From NCBI GenBank assembly GCA_020697635.1, contig JAEHCT010000069.1, positions 1 through 6,765 of the forward strand: a stretch of 6,765 nucleotides of DNA, given 5' to 3'. The first letter of the stretch is position 1. Each line of letters starts with the position of its first letter. Source of the stretch: Candidatus Bathyarchaeota archaeon. Lineage in GTDB: Archaea; Thermoproteota; Bathyarchaeia; TCS64. The notes beneath the pieces are model-generated. The model did not search any database and was not told the DNA's origin. It saw only the letters and a list, made by a program, of their open reading frames with translations. Positions 1 to 4,926 of this stretch are shown in pieces. The position numbers and the translations under genes were made by a program.

Positions 1-121
1 CGAGACAGTAGATGCAGAGCTTCTCGTCGAGCTCTCCGCAGTCGACGCAGAATCTCTCTCCACACATCTTGCACTTGGTGACGTGTTCGAATTCCTCGCC
101 ACAGATTGCACATATAGGCAT
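1..121 (-). CDS. Small zinc-ribbon/zinc-finger protein, C-terminus off the window edge (partial)
   Basis: Reading the minus strand from an ATG at 121 gives 40 codons running off the left edge. The peptide starts MPICAICGEEFEHV and contains four CxxC pairs: C4/C7 (CAIC), C17/C20 (CKMC), C25/C28 (CVDC) and C36/C39 (CIYC). That is enough for two zinc sites in a tandem-ribbon or RING-like cross-brace arrangement. No catalytic motif is visible. Proteins of this style are common as short archaeal ORFs of unknown function, so a role in nucleic-acid or protein binding is only inferred. The start is well supported: GGAGTGA (129-135, minus) lies 7 nt before the ATG. The same gene is preceded by a perfect inverted repeat abutting the SD. 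The neighbouring channel gene lies upstream on the same strand but is separated by an AT-rich gap with its own terminator and promoter signals, so it is probably transcribed separately. Confidence 0.8.
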   Translation of the reverse strand, partial: MPICAICGEEFEHVTKCKMCGERFCVDCGELDEKLCIYCL

Positions 122-128
122 TTTTACA

Positions 129-135
129 TCACTCC
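129..135 (-). promoter_or_regulatory. Shine-Dalgarno site of the zinc-finger gene
   Basis: GGAGTGA on the minus strand, with a 7-nt spacer (TGTAAAA) before the ATG at 121. It fixes the start of the partial gene. The same heptamer and spacer length recur before the proposed CTG start of nurA. Confidence 0.65.
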
Positions 136-148
136 GTTGAGCCTCAAC
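136..148. repeat. Perfect 13-bp inverted repeat abutting the SD of the zinc-finger gene
   Basis: GTTGAGCCTCAAC: six-base arms GTTGAG/CTCAAC around one central base. On the minus strand it ends directly against the GGAGTGA SD. As DNA it could be an operator for a dimeric regulator. As RNA it could form a 5-bp hairpin with a 3-nt loop next to the ribosome-binding site. The arms are seen directly; the function is inferred. Confidence 0.45.
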
Positions 149-189
149 AGGCATATTGCTGAGATATCAGGATGTACTTAACGGCTCTC

Positions 190-199
190 TAAAATTAAA
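190..199 (-). promoter_or_regulatory. Candidate TATA box, proximal promoter of the zinc-finger gene
   Basis: Minus-strand TTTAATTTTA. A start of transcription about 25 nt downstream would fall near 165, giving a leader of roughly 45 nt that includes the inverted repeat and SD. The whole gap is AT-rich, so chance matches are likely. Confidence 0.3.
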
Positions 200-294
200 C
201 ACGTTAAAAAGGATGATCTGCTCCATCAATTTTAAAGTGTATTTGTAATTTGTTTATATGTCAGGTTATAATGATATTCTATATATGGAATTAC

Positions 295-305
295 GTATAT
301 AAAGC
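295..305 (-). promoter_or_regulatory. Candidate distal TATA box in the AT-rich gap
   Basis: The minus strand reads GCTTTATATAC, a very good match to the archaeal TTTATATA-type box (296-303). Transcription from it would start near 270 and give the zinc-finger gene a leader of about 150 nt, or make a separate short RNA. No RNA structure supports either option. Confidence 0.3.
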
Positions 306-311
306 AAAAAA
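306..311 (-). terminator. Oligo-T transcript end after the MscS gene
   Basis: A run of six T on the minus strand, about 55 nt after the TAG stop at 367-369, in an AT-rich context. Archaeal RNA polymerase terminates at such tracts without needing a hairpin. There is no stem-loop. Confidence 0.4.
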
Positions 312-366
312 TAATCTGTAATATATACTAGATTGATTTTCCCTTTAATTATTTTGTTTAAATAAT

Positions 367-1176
367 CTATTTCAGCGACCTTATGAGGTTGGGCGTACTC
401 AGGTCGATCCCCTCCTCCGTGAACGCCGCGTCCCGGACCATGGAGTCAAGCTCCAAGGTGCGTCTCGTGTCCGAGATGAAGAAGTACAAAGTGTACTCCA
501 TCGCGAAGTTGCCGAAGTCGGTTACCCAGACGTAGGGCTCGGGTCTCTCGGCGAGCCCTTCCACCGAGGCCACGGCGGCGAGGAGTGTCTCCTTCACGTG
601 CTCCGGGCCCACGCTGTATTCCATGGTAACGACGCAGCGGCGCCTGACGTAGTCGTAAGCGCTCTGGTTCTCGATGACGGTGTCCAAAAGCATCTGGTTA
701 GGCACAGAGATCACGAGGTTGTCCAGGGTCCTCATCCTGGTGTAGATGAGGTCTATGCCTTCCACCTCGACGAACCTGTCCTGGAAGAAGAGGCGGTCAC
801 TGATCTTGAAGGGGCGGCTCACCATGATGATGATGCCGGCTATGGCGTTGCCTATGGTGTTCATGGACGCGAACCCGATGATGGTGCCGCCGGCGAGCAC
901 CCAGAGCCCTACGAAGAAGTCCACCCTGACGCCTAGGAGATTGAAGACCACGACGAACCCGATGACGTAGGCGGTCCACTTGATCAATCTCGTAAGCAGG
1001 AAAGCCGAGTTGACATCAAGCAGCTCCTTCTTCCTCATCCGGGTTATCTCGTGGTTCAGCACACGGTACACGATGACGAGTAACACCAGCGAAACCACTG
1101 AAGTGATTATAGAAGCCACGTTCTCGTCGATCCACGCGTAGACAGACGTAAAGAAGGCTAGGTAATCCGCGACCAT
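367..1176 (-). CDS. MscS-family small-conductance mechanosensitive ion channel
   Basis: Membrane channel of about 269 residues that opens under membrane tension and releases solutes on osmotic downshift. Three hydrophobic segments are visible: about residues 20-40, 63-82 and 86-120. The third is the pore helix and runs AGGTIIGFASMNTIGNAIAG, followed by the family's hallmark RPFKISDRL turn into the soluble beta domain. There the TRMRTLDNLVISVPNQMLL stretch matches the MscS 'T-R-x-x-D-x-x-x-x-x-I-P-N' signature near residues 147-164. The C-terminal alpha/beta part ends with the typical GIDLSTPN segment. Length and layout equal a minimal MscS with no extra domain. Start: an in-frame GTG at 1179 immediately precedes the ATG at 1176. 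I favour ATG, because no SD is present and a TATA-like box sits about 25-30 nt upstream, which suggests a leaderless mRNA. It is divergent from the two small genes and shares their promoter region. Confidence 0.93.
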   Translation of the reverse strand: MVADYLAFFTSVYAWIDENVASIITSVVSLVLLVIVYRVLNHEITRMRKKELLDVNSAFLLTRLIKWTAYVIGFVVVFNLLGVRVDFFVGLWVLAGGTIIGFASMNTIGNAIAGIIIMVSRPFKISDRLFFQDRFVEVEGIDLIYTRMRTLDNLVISVPNQMLLDTVIENQSAYDYVRRRCVVTMEYSVGPEHVKETLLAAVASVEGLAERPEPYVWVTDFGNFAMEYTLYFFISDTRRTLELDSMVRDAAFTEEGIDLSTPNLIRSLK

Positions 1177-1200
1177 CACTAAAAGACAGGGGTTAACCAG

Positions 1201-1212
1201 ATTTATCGTTAT
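1201..1212 (-). promoter_or_regulatory. Candidate TATA box for the MscS gene
   Basis: Minus-strand ATAACGATAAAT, placed 25-36 nt upstream of the ATG at 1176. With no SD before the ATG, this position fits transcription starting at or very near the start codon. It is inferred from spacing and composition only. Confidence 0.4.
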
Positions 1213-1225
1213 CCAAACAGACGTC

Positions 1226-1274
1226 TGATCACAATCTGATCACTTTTTCCCAGATCGCCTATATCAGGTGATCA
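1226..1274. promoter_or_regulatory. Three TGATCA boxes in the divergent promoter, a candidate operator
   Basis: TGATCA occurs at 1226-1231, 1237-1242 and 1269-1274. The first two belong to an 11-bp direct repeat unit (TCTGATCAC at 1224 and 1235). The third lies in the perfect 10-bp palindrome GGTGATCACC at 1267-1276. Spacings of 11 and 32 bp place all three on about the same helix face. The palindrome falls just after the plus-strand TATA-like box, where a bound protein would block transcription. The other two lie upstream of the minus-strand TATA-like box. The regulator is unknown. Confidence 0.45.
1259..1266 (+). promoter_or_regulatory. Candidate TATA box for the two-gene small-protein unit
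   Basis: CTATATCA lies 33-40 nt before the ATG at 1299, predicting a start of transcription around 1287-1290 and a leader of about 10 nt. There is no clear SD. The box partly abuts the GGTGATCACC palindrome. Confidence 0.35.
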
Positions 1275-1298
1275 CCCCCCTTATACTCGTGAAACAAT

Positions 1299-1607
1299 AT
1301 GAGTGAACGTCGAAGAAGACACAACGACTTCGTTGAGAGCCCCGAGGACATCGCCGCGATACTGGACACGGTGAGCGACAAGATCCCCAAGATGATCAGG
1401 GGGATCATCGACTCGTTCTTCAGCCCCGAGGCGGCGCAGAACATGGCGAAGAGCATCGCCGAGTTCAGGAAGACCCTCATAGACAACGGCATCCCAGAGG
1501 AGGAGGCCATGGCCATGACCCGCGAGTACATGGCCACGGTCACCAACTGGAAGGGCATGATGAAAGACGCCCGCATCGGTGCCCACTACCACGAAACCGA
1601 GGATTAG
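1299..1607 (+). CDS. Small helical protein of unknown function, first of a tandem paralogous pair
   Basis: 102 residues, soluble and mostly helical by composition. It has a basic head (SERRRRH), an amphipathic stretch at about 14-54 with aliphatic residues every three to four positions (AAILDTVSDKIPKMIRGIID), then the motif E55-F-R-x2-L60-x3-G64-I-P-x2-E-A70 and Y77. The tail is polar (HYHETED). I do not recognise a named family. Short archaeal proteins with a similar '...GIPEEEAM...' helix pair are familiar to me as uncharacterised. No signal peptide, transmembrane segment or metal motif is seen. Start: the ATG at 1299 has no good SD (only GTGA at 1290-1293) and a TATA-like box at a distance that fits a very short leader. 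The downstream gene starts 13 bp after the TAG stop and carries the same motif, so the two are very probably co-transcribed and derived from one ancestor. Confidence 0.82.
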   Translation: MSERRRRHNDFVESPEDIAAILDTVSDKIPKMIRGIIDSFFSPEAAQNMAKSIAEFRKTLIDNGIPEEEAMAMTREYMATVTNWKGMMKDARIGAHYHETED

Positions 1608-1608
1608 A

Positions 1609-1619
1609 CGGGTGACCCG
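1609..1619 (+). promoter_or_regulatory. SD of the second small gene inside a GC-rich inverted repeat
   Basis: GGGTGA (1610-1615) lies 5 nt before the ATG at 1621 and is a good SD. It is embedded in CGGGTGACCCG, which can fold as a 4-bp C/G stem with a TGA loop and would then hide part of the SD. The SD is well supported. Attenuation by the hairpin is a guess. Confidence 0.5.
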
Positions 1620-1620
1620 G

Positions 1621-1833
1621 ATGAGCCTGCGAGCCGCCTGGAAAGCCTTCGGGCTGATGGTGAGGGTCCCAGGCTACGCCATCCAGTGGAGCACCGGCTA
1701 CAAGCGGGCGCGTAGCGAGTTCAGGCGGCAACTGGTCGCCGACGGAATTCCACCTAAGGAAGCAAAGGAACTGGCGCAACTCTACCCCTTCAAGATGAGC
1801 GACCTCATCGAGGCCGCCCGGGAAGCCAACTAA
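1621..1833 (+). CDS. Small basic protein of unknown function, second of a tandem paralogous pair
   Basis: 70 residues from the ATG at 1621. An in-frame GTG at 1579 would lengthen it to 84 residues but would overlap the previous gene by 29 bp, and the good SD GGGTGA lies 5 nt before the ATG, so the shorter form is preferred. The N-terminal half is basic with aromatic residues (AAWKAFGLMVRVPGYAIQW). The second half, E33-F-R-x2-L38-x3-G42-I-P-x2-E-A48 and Y55, matches the motif of the upstream gene residue for residue. It lacks the longer N-terminal helix and the acidic tail of that neighbour. The hydrophobic-basic N-terminus could lie on a membrane surface, but it is too broken by charges to be a clear transmembrane helix. 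Function is unknown. A heteromer with the upstream product is an obvious but untested idea. An oligo-T run follows the stop. Confidence 0.75.
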   Translation: MSLRAAWKAFGLMVRVPGYAIQWSTGYKRARSEFRRQLVADGIPPKEAKELAQLYPFKMSDLIEAAREAN

Positions 1834-1838
1834 CCCCC

Positions 1839-1844
1839 TTTTTT
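1839..1844 (+). terminator. Oligo-T terminator after the two small genes
   Basis: A run of six T immediately after the TAA stop (1831-1833), preceded by CCCCC, with a second T5 run at 1853-1857. This is a typical archaeal intrinsic termination signal without a hairpin. Confidence 0.55.
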
Positions 1845-1847
1845 CCG

Positions 1848-1858
1848 TTAAGTTTTTA
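1848..1858 (+). promoter_or_regulatory. Candidate TATA box for the four-cysteine protein
   Basis: TTAAGTTTTTA lies 28-38 nt before the ATG at 1886. No SD precedes that ATG, so a leaderless or nearly leaderless transcript is plausible. The same stretch also contains the T5 run of the upstream terminator. Confidence 0.4.
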
Positions 1859-1885
1859 CATCGTCCCTCAGCGGGTTTCTCTGAT

Positions 1886-2077
1886 ATGTCTAAGGAACCG
1901 CGACCCGACTGCATCGGGATGTACGGCGTCGAGGATGAGTGCGCCGAGTGCGACTGGGCTGAGGAGTGCAAGAAGATGGATGAGAGCATCGAGTCAGCAG
2001 TCACCAGGAAGGGCACCCACGTCAGGCTCACGGGCAAGTACAAGGAGAAGAAGTACAAGCCCAAGACCAGCAGGTAG
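1886..2077 (+). CDS. Small four-cysteine protein with basic C-terminal tail, unknown function
   Basis: 63 residues. The N-terminal half holds four cysteines, C9-x9-C19-x2-C22-x5-C28, in an acidic setting (GVEDECAECDWAEEC) that could bind one zinc or an iron-sulphur cluster. The C-terminal 25 residues are strongly basic (LTGKYKEKKYKPKTSR), as in a nucleic-acid-binding tail. I do not recognise a named family. The ATG at 1886 has a TATA-like box about 30 nt upstream and no SD. It is followed within about 100 bp by nurA on the same strand. There is no T-run after its TAG stop, so read-through into the repair operon is possible, although AT-rich promoter-like sequence also lies between them. The acidic cysteine head plus basic tail is compatible with a small accessory nucleic-acid-binding protein, but this is inference from composition. 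Confidence 0.75.
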   Translation: MSKEPRPDCIGMYGVEDECAECDWAEECKKMDESIESAVTRKGTHVRLTGKYKEKKYKPKTSR

Positions 2078-2104
2078 CCACGTTCACATGGGTCCCCACT
2101 CCCC

Positions 2105-2127
2105 TAATATTCATAAATTCATAAATC
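2105..2127 (+). promoter_or_regulatory. Candidate promoter of the nurA-herA-mre11-rad50 operon
   Basis: An AT-rich block in otherwise GC-rich surroundings. It contains ATTCATAA twice head-to-tail (2109-2116 and 2117-2124), with ATAAAT-type TATA matches. A start of transcription about 25 nt downstream, near 2140-2150, would give a short leader containing the SD at 2159-2165. A small inverted repeat, ATCAC (2125-2129) and GTGAT (2136-2140), follows directly. Confidence 0.4.
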
Positions 2128-2158
2128 ACATCAAAGTGATACTGGATCTATCTAATTC

Positions 2159-2165
2159 GGAGTGA
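2159..2165 (+). promoter_or_regulatory. Shine-Dalgarno site pointing to a CTG start for nurA
   Basis: GGAGTGA, identical to the SD of the left-edge zinc-finger gene. A 7-nt spacer (2166-2172) leads exactly to the in-frame CTG at 2173. No ATG, GTG or TTG is in frame between the upstream stop (2137-2139) and the ATG at 2254. Confidence 0.5.
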
Positions 2166-2172
2166 GAGAGCG

Positions 2173-3324
2173 CTGAAATTCATAGGAGAGTTCGTCACTG
2201 AGCTGGAGCAAAAGAGAGCTGAGCTAAACCAGCTCTTCGGGCTCGACGAGAGGATGAAAGAGGAGATAGACCTCCTTGGGGCGGAGCTTGAGCGTCGCTG
2301 GTACCCCCTCCCGGGCCCCAAGGCGGTCTACGAGAAAGAGTTCAGCGTCGATAGCAGCAGCGCCTACAGGAGTCTGTCCAATGGCCTAGACTTCCTCATA
2401 GTACGGGCGCTGATGCTCGGGACAGGCGGCTACCGGCGGCCCATGCTCAGGTTCGAGGCGGTCAAGGGGATCAGCGAGTACAGCGTTGCCAGCGACTTCG
2501 AGAGGGCGCTGCGTGAGCTCATCGAGGTCCGTATAGTGCTGGAGAACATCGGCGACGTCCCGGAGGGTAGCATGGTGCTCATAGACGGCAACCTCTACGG
2601 TAGGTATACTCACGCGCTGCGTGAACTCGGCCTCGAGGGCTGGCATCACCTCCCTCTGGAGCTTCTGGACGCCATGTGGATGCTCTACGAGGAGTGCGTC
2701 GAGAGGGGCATAACGTTGGTCGGCGTCAGCAAGTTCAGCAAGACCAGGGCCTTGACCAGCGCTCTGCTTCCTGGCAAGGCCCAGAGAGCCCGGTTCCTCG
2801 ACGTGGAGCTACTGTACAGGAGGAAGACCGGTGAGACGGGGTACACGGAGCCGCTGCTCCTCGGCGAGTACGGCGTCGACCCCCGCGTGAAGAGCCTCTA
2901 CGGGTCGCCCGGCAAGATGAGGGCGAGCTTATTCGGGAGGGTGCCGGAGAGGCTGCACGGGTTCGCCGAGGAGGTGCTTGAAAGAGTCCCCTCGTTCCCC
3001 GCCATCGCCATGTTCCACGTCATCCCCCGTGAGAACGCCCAGCCCATGAGGGTGGACATCCCGGCCAGCCTCATCGGCCTCGACAGGAAGATAAGCGACG
3101 TCACCCCATTCCAGTTCATCGAAGCCAGGCACGTGGACGGAGTCGTGAGGCAGATAGCGGAGGCCTTCGGCGGCAGAGACGTATACAACGCCCTCCTCTA
3201 CGTCGTGGACAAGGAGGTCAGGCTGAGCGCTAGGGCCGTGGACACCGTCTACAAGTCGGTGCTAGGCAGGGAGCTAGGAGTCCCCATAGAGTACGACAGG
3301 AGCACCAGGAGGTTCACGTATTGA
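2173..3324 (+). CDS. nurA: NurA 5'-3' nuclease, partner of HerA in DNA-end resection
   Basis: NurA is an RNase H-like, Mn-dependent nuclease that docks as a dimer on the HerA hexamer and degrades DNA ends. Visible hallmarks, numbered from the proposed CTG: FSVDSSSAYRS with D60 (catalytic metal ligand, motif I), MVLIDGNLYGRY with D138 (second acidic motif), LVGVSKFSKTRAL with K187, and IAMFHVIPRE followed by MRVDIP near 282-296. From memory, D60 and D138 sit close to catalytic Asp58 and Asp133 of Sulfolobus NurA. The C-terminal helix region (YNALLYVVDKEVRLSARAVD) also fits. The first ATG (2254) gives only 356 residues and has no spaced SD. The frame stays open upstream to 2140 and reads like a coding amphipathic helix (KFIGEFVTELEQKRAELNQL), so a 383-residue form from CTG at 2173 is more likely. 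ATT 2155 or ATA 2182 are weaker options. It overlaps herA by 4 bp. Confidence 0.85.
   Translation: MKFIGEFVTELEQKRAELNQLFGLDERMKEEIDLLGAELERRWYPLPGPKAVYEKEFSVDSSSAYRSLSNGLDFLIVRALMLGTGGYRRPMLRFEAVKGISEYSVASDFERALRELIEVRIVLENIGDVPEGSMVLIDGNLYGRYTHALRELGLEGWHHLPLELLDAMWMLYEECVERGITLVGVSKFSKTRALTSALLPGKAQRARFLDVELLYRRKTGETGYTEPLLLGEYGVDPRVKSLYGSPGKMRASLFGRVPERLHGFAEEVLERVPSFPAIAMFHVIPRENAQPMRVDIPASLIGLDRKISDVTPFQFIEARHVDGVVRQIAEAFGGRDVYNALLYVVDKEVRLSARAVDTVYKSVLGRELGVPIEYDRSTRRFTY
3307..3313 (+). promoter_or_regulatory. Strong Shine-Dalgarno site for herA inside the end of nurA
   Basis: AGGAGGT, followed by a 7-nt spacer to the TTG at 3321. The later in-frame ATG at 3327 would have a 13-nt spacer. 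The SD therefore favours the TTG start, which overlaps the nurA stop as TTGA. Confidence 0.65.
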
Positions 3325-4925
3325 GCATGAGCAAGGCAGGATACATTGTAGGAGAGACCGACACGGGTGGATTCGCGTTCGTAAGCGACTTGGACTGCTA
3401 CCCGCCCAAGCACGAGTACCTCATCATCGAGGGCGTGAAGGAGCGGGAAGGCATAGGGTTCAAACACGTGGACGTCCTCGCCCAGGTGAACAGGATCAGC
3501 AACAGGTCAGACGTGCTAGGCGACGCCCTGAGCATGGAGGAGCTGGAGAGCATCATAAACAGGTACACGGCCACCACCAAGGTGTTCGGCACCGCCAAGG
3601 TCCTCGGCTACATAGACAGACGAGGCGAGGTAGTGATGCCCAGAAGCGCCGCGATACCAGGGACGGAGGTGAAGATCGCCCCCACGGAGATGCTTGAGAG
3701 GTTCTTCACAAAAAACATCAGACGCGGGGTGTCGGTCGGTCACCTGATTACGAGAGAGGAGGTCAATGTCGCCCTGGACCCCAACGGCTTCAGGAGGCAT
3801 GTGGCGGTCATCGCTCAGACGGGCGCAGGGAAGTCTTACCTCGTGGGCCTGATGCTGGAGAACCTGTTGCCCCTGGGCGCAACCGTGATAGTGCTTGACC
3901 CCAACAGCGACTACGTCATGATGAGAAGGAAGCGGGACGGCGGAGCGACGGCTATAGCCGACGACATGGTCGTCTACAGGCCGCCCGGGCTCAAGGGGAG
4001 GAGATACAGCGACCAAGAGGTAGGCGGCGCCGAGCCCTACACCATCGACTTCAGCAAGCTGAACGCGGGCCAGGTCTGCGACGTCGCCGGGATCAGCGGC
4101 AGGTGGGCCGTCATCAGGGAGGCGGTCGGGGACGCCCTCGGTCAGCTCCAGGGCATCTATGGCCCCCAGCAGCTCATCGACGCGCTTGAGCGGATAGCGC
4201 TGAACCCGGCGACGGACACTAGGAAGGCCAAGGCAGCCATGAGCGCCACCACCTACATACGTAGACTCCTCAACTACAAGATATGGGGAAGCCGGGACAT
4301 ACCTCTGGATGAGCTTGTGAAGCCCAAGCGCCTGAGCGTCATCGACCTGGCGGGCCTCCAGAGAAACGTCTCAGAGTACATAGTCCAGAAAACCCTTGAC
4401 GACGTGTGGAGCCTCGCCGTCACCGGCAGCCTCGAGTACCCCGTCTTCATCGTCTTGGAGGAGGCCCACAACTTCGCCCCCGGAAGCGGGGCTGGGCAAC
4501 GCAGCGGAAGCAGCCTAGGAATCATAGAGCGGATAGCGGCGGAGGGCCGTAAGTTCGGCATATTCCTGCTGGTCGTCACCCAACGGCCCAACAAGATAAG
4601 CAGCAATGTCCTGAGCCAGTGCAACAGCCAGATAATAATGAGGCTAACCAACCCCGAAGACATGAGCGCCGTGCGGCGTAGCAGCGAGGGGCTAAGCGAG
4701 GACCTTTTCAACGACCTACCGGGCCTCAACAAGGGAGAGGCGATCGTGGTGGGGGAGCTCACAAAGGTGCCCACGATGATCAAGATCTCGGGACGGACCA
4801 GCGGGGAGGGCGGGAGCGACATAGATCTGGAGGAGGCCCTAAGAGACGCCCTGAAGGCCAGCGAGCTGGCCAAGAAGATGAAGCCTGAAGAGGACGACGA
4901 CAAAGAGTACAAGACGAGGTGGTAG
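3321..4925 (+). CDS. herA: HerA hexameric DNA translocase/helicase ATPase
   Basis: 534 residues, normal for HerA. HerA is a FtsK-like hexameric ATPase that pumps double-stranded DNA into the NurA nuclease during double-strand-break resection. Domains: N-terminal HAS-barrel (about 5-120), then the RecA/FtsK-like ATPase core. Visible motifs: Walker A AQTGAGKSY at 165-173 with K171, LDPNSDY just after it, Walker B VFIVLEEAHNF at 375-385 with E380/E381, and the sensor stretch AAEGRKFGIFLLVVTQRP (406-423), including the R410 region expected to act across subunits. The C-terminus carries a polar acidic tail (PEEDDDKEYKTRW) after a helix, possibly a contact surface; this is inference. Start: TTG at 3321 (AGGAGGT SD, 7-nt spacing) or ATG at 3327, a difference of two residues. 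It overlaps the nurA stop by 4 bp and ends 1 bp before mre11, so translation is probably coupled. Confidence 0.95.
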   Translation: MSMSKAGYIVGETDTGGFAFVSDLDCYPPKHEYLIIEGVKEREGIGFKHVDVLAQVNRISNRSDVLGDALSMEELESIINRYTATTKVFGTAKVLGYIDRRGEVVMPRSAAIPGTEVKIAPTEMLERFFTKNIRRGVSVGHLITREEVNVALDPNGFRRHVAVIAQTGAGKSYLVGLMLENLLPLGATVIVLDPNSDYVMMRRKRDGGATAIADDMVVYRPPGLKGRRYSDQEVGGAEPYTIDFSKLNAGQVCDVAGISGRWAVIREAVGDALGQLQGIYGPQQLIDALERIALNPATDTRKAKAAMSATTYIRRLLNYKIWGSRDIPLDELVKPKRLSVIDLAGLQRNVSEYIVQKTLDDVWSLAVTGSLEYPVFIVLEEAHNFAPGSGAGQRSGSSLGIIERIAAEGRKFGIFLLVVTQRPNKISSNVLSQCNSQIIMRLTNPEDMSAVRRSSEGLSEDLFNDLPGLNKGEAIVVGELTKVPTMIKISGRTSGEGGSDIDLEEALRDALKASELAKKMKPEEDDDKEYKTRW

Positions 4926-4926
4926 C

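Larger units (their letters stand above)
122..366. other. AT-rich intergenic gap between channel gene and zinc-finger gene
   Basis: This 245-bp stretch is far richer in A+T than the flanking genes. It holds, in minus-strand order, an oligo-T tract after the channel gene, several TATA-like boxes, and the leader with the inverted repeat and SD of the zinc-finger gene. I found no ORF, tRNA, convincing C/D-box motif set or long hairpin on either strand. Confidence 0.6.

Noticed and set aside
820..835. ATG ATG ATG run as a microsatellite
   Set aside because: It simply encodes the Ile-Ile-Ile-Met stretch of the MscS pore-helix end on the minus strand.
598..936. A plus-strand frame rich in Asp, His and Val
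   Set aside because: It is antisense to the MscS gene, whose family signature is unambiguous; the product has no plausible fold or start signals.
1579..1620. GTG at 1579 as the start of the second small gene
   Set aside because: It would overlap the first gene by 29 bp with no SD at that point, while the ATG at 1621 has GGGTGA 5 nt upstream.
1540..2064. A 174-codon open frame on the minus strand
   Set aside because: It runs antisense across three small plus-strand genes, including their terminator and promoter sequence, and its composition is that of a shadow frame.
2109..2124. Tandem ATTCATAA repeat as the start of a longer repeat array
   Set aside because: There are only two copies, in AT-rich promoter DNA; it is better explained as part of the TATA region. 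No CRISPR-like repeat/spacer pattern exists anywhere in the window.
1935..2165. A 76-codon plus-strand frame across the four-cysteine gene and the nurA promoter
   Set aside because: It overlaps the cysteine protein in another frame and continues through the AT-rich promoter region; its Ser/Arg-rich composition is a shadow frame.
2254..2256. ATG at 2254 as the nurA start
   Set aside because: It has no spaced SD, coding-like sequence continues in frame upstream, and it would place the catalytic Asp at residue 33, unusually early. It stays as a fallback.
4274..4912. A 212-codon open frame on the minus strand
   Set aside because: It lies wholly antisense to the well-supported herA ATPase core. 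Its Ser/Arg/Leu-rich product is the typical shadow of a GC-rich gene, with no motif and no SD.
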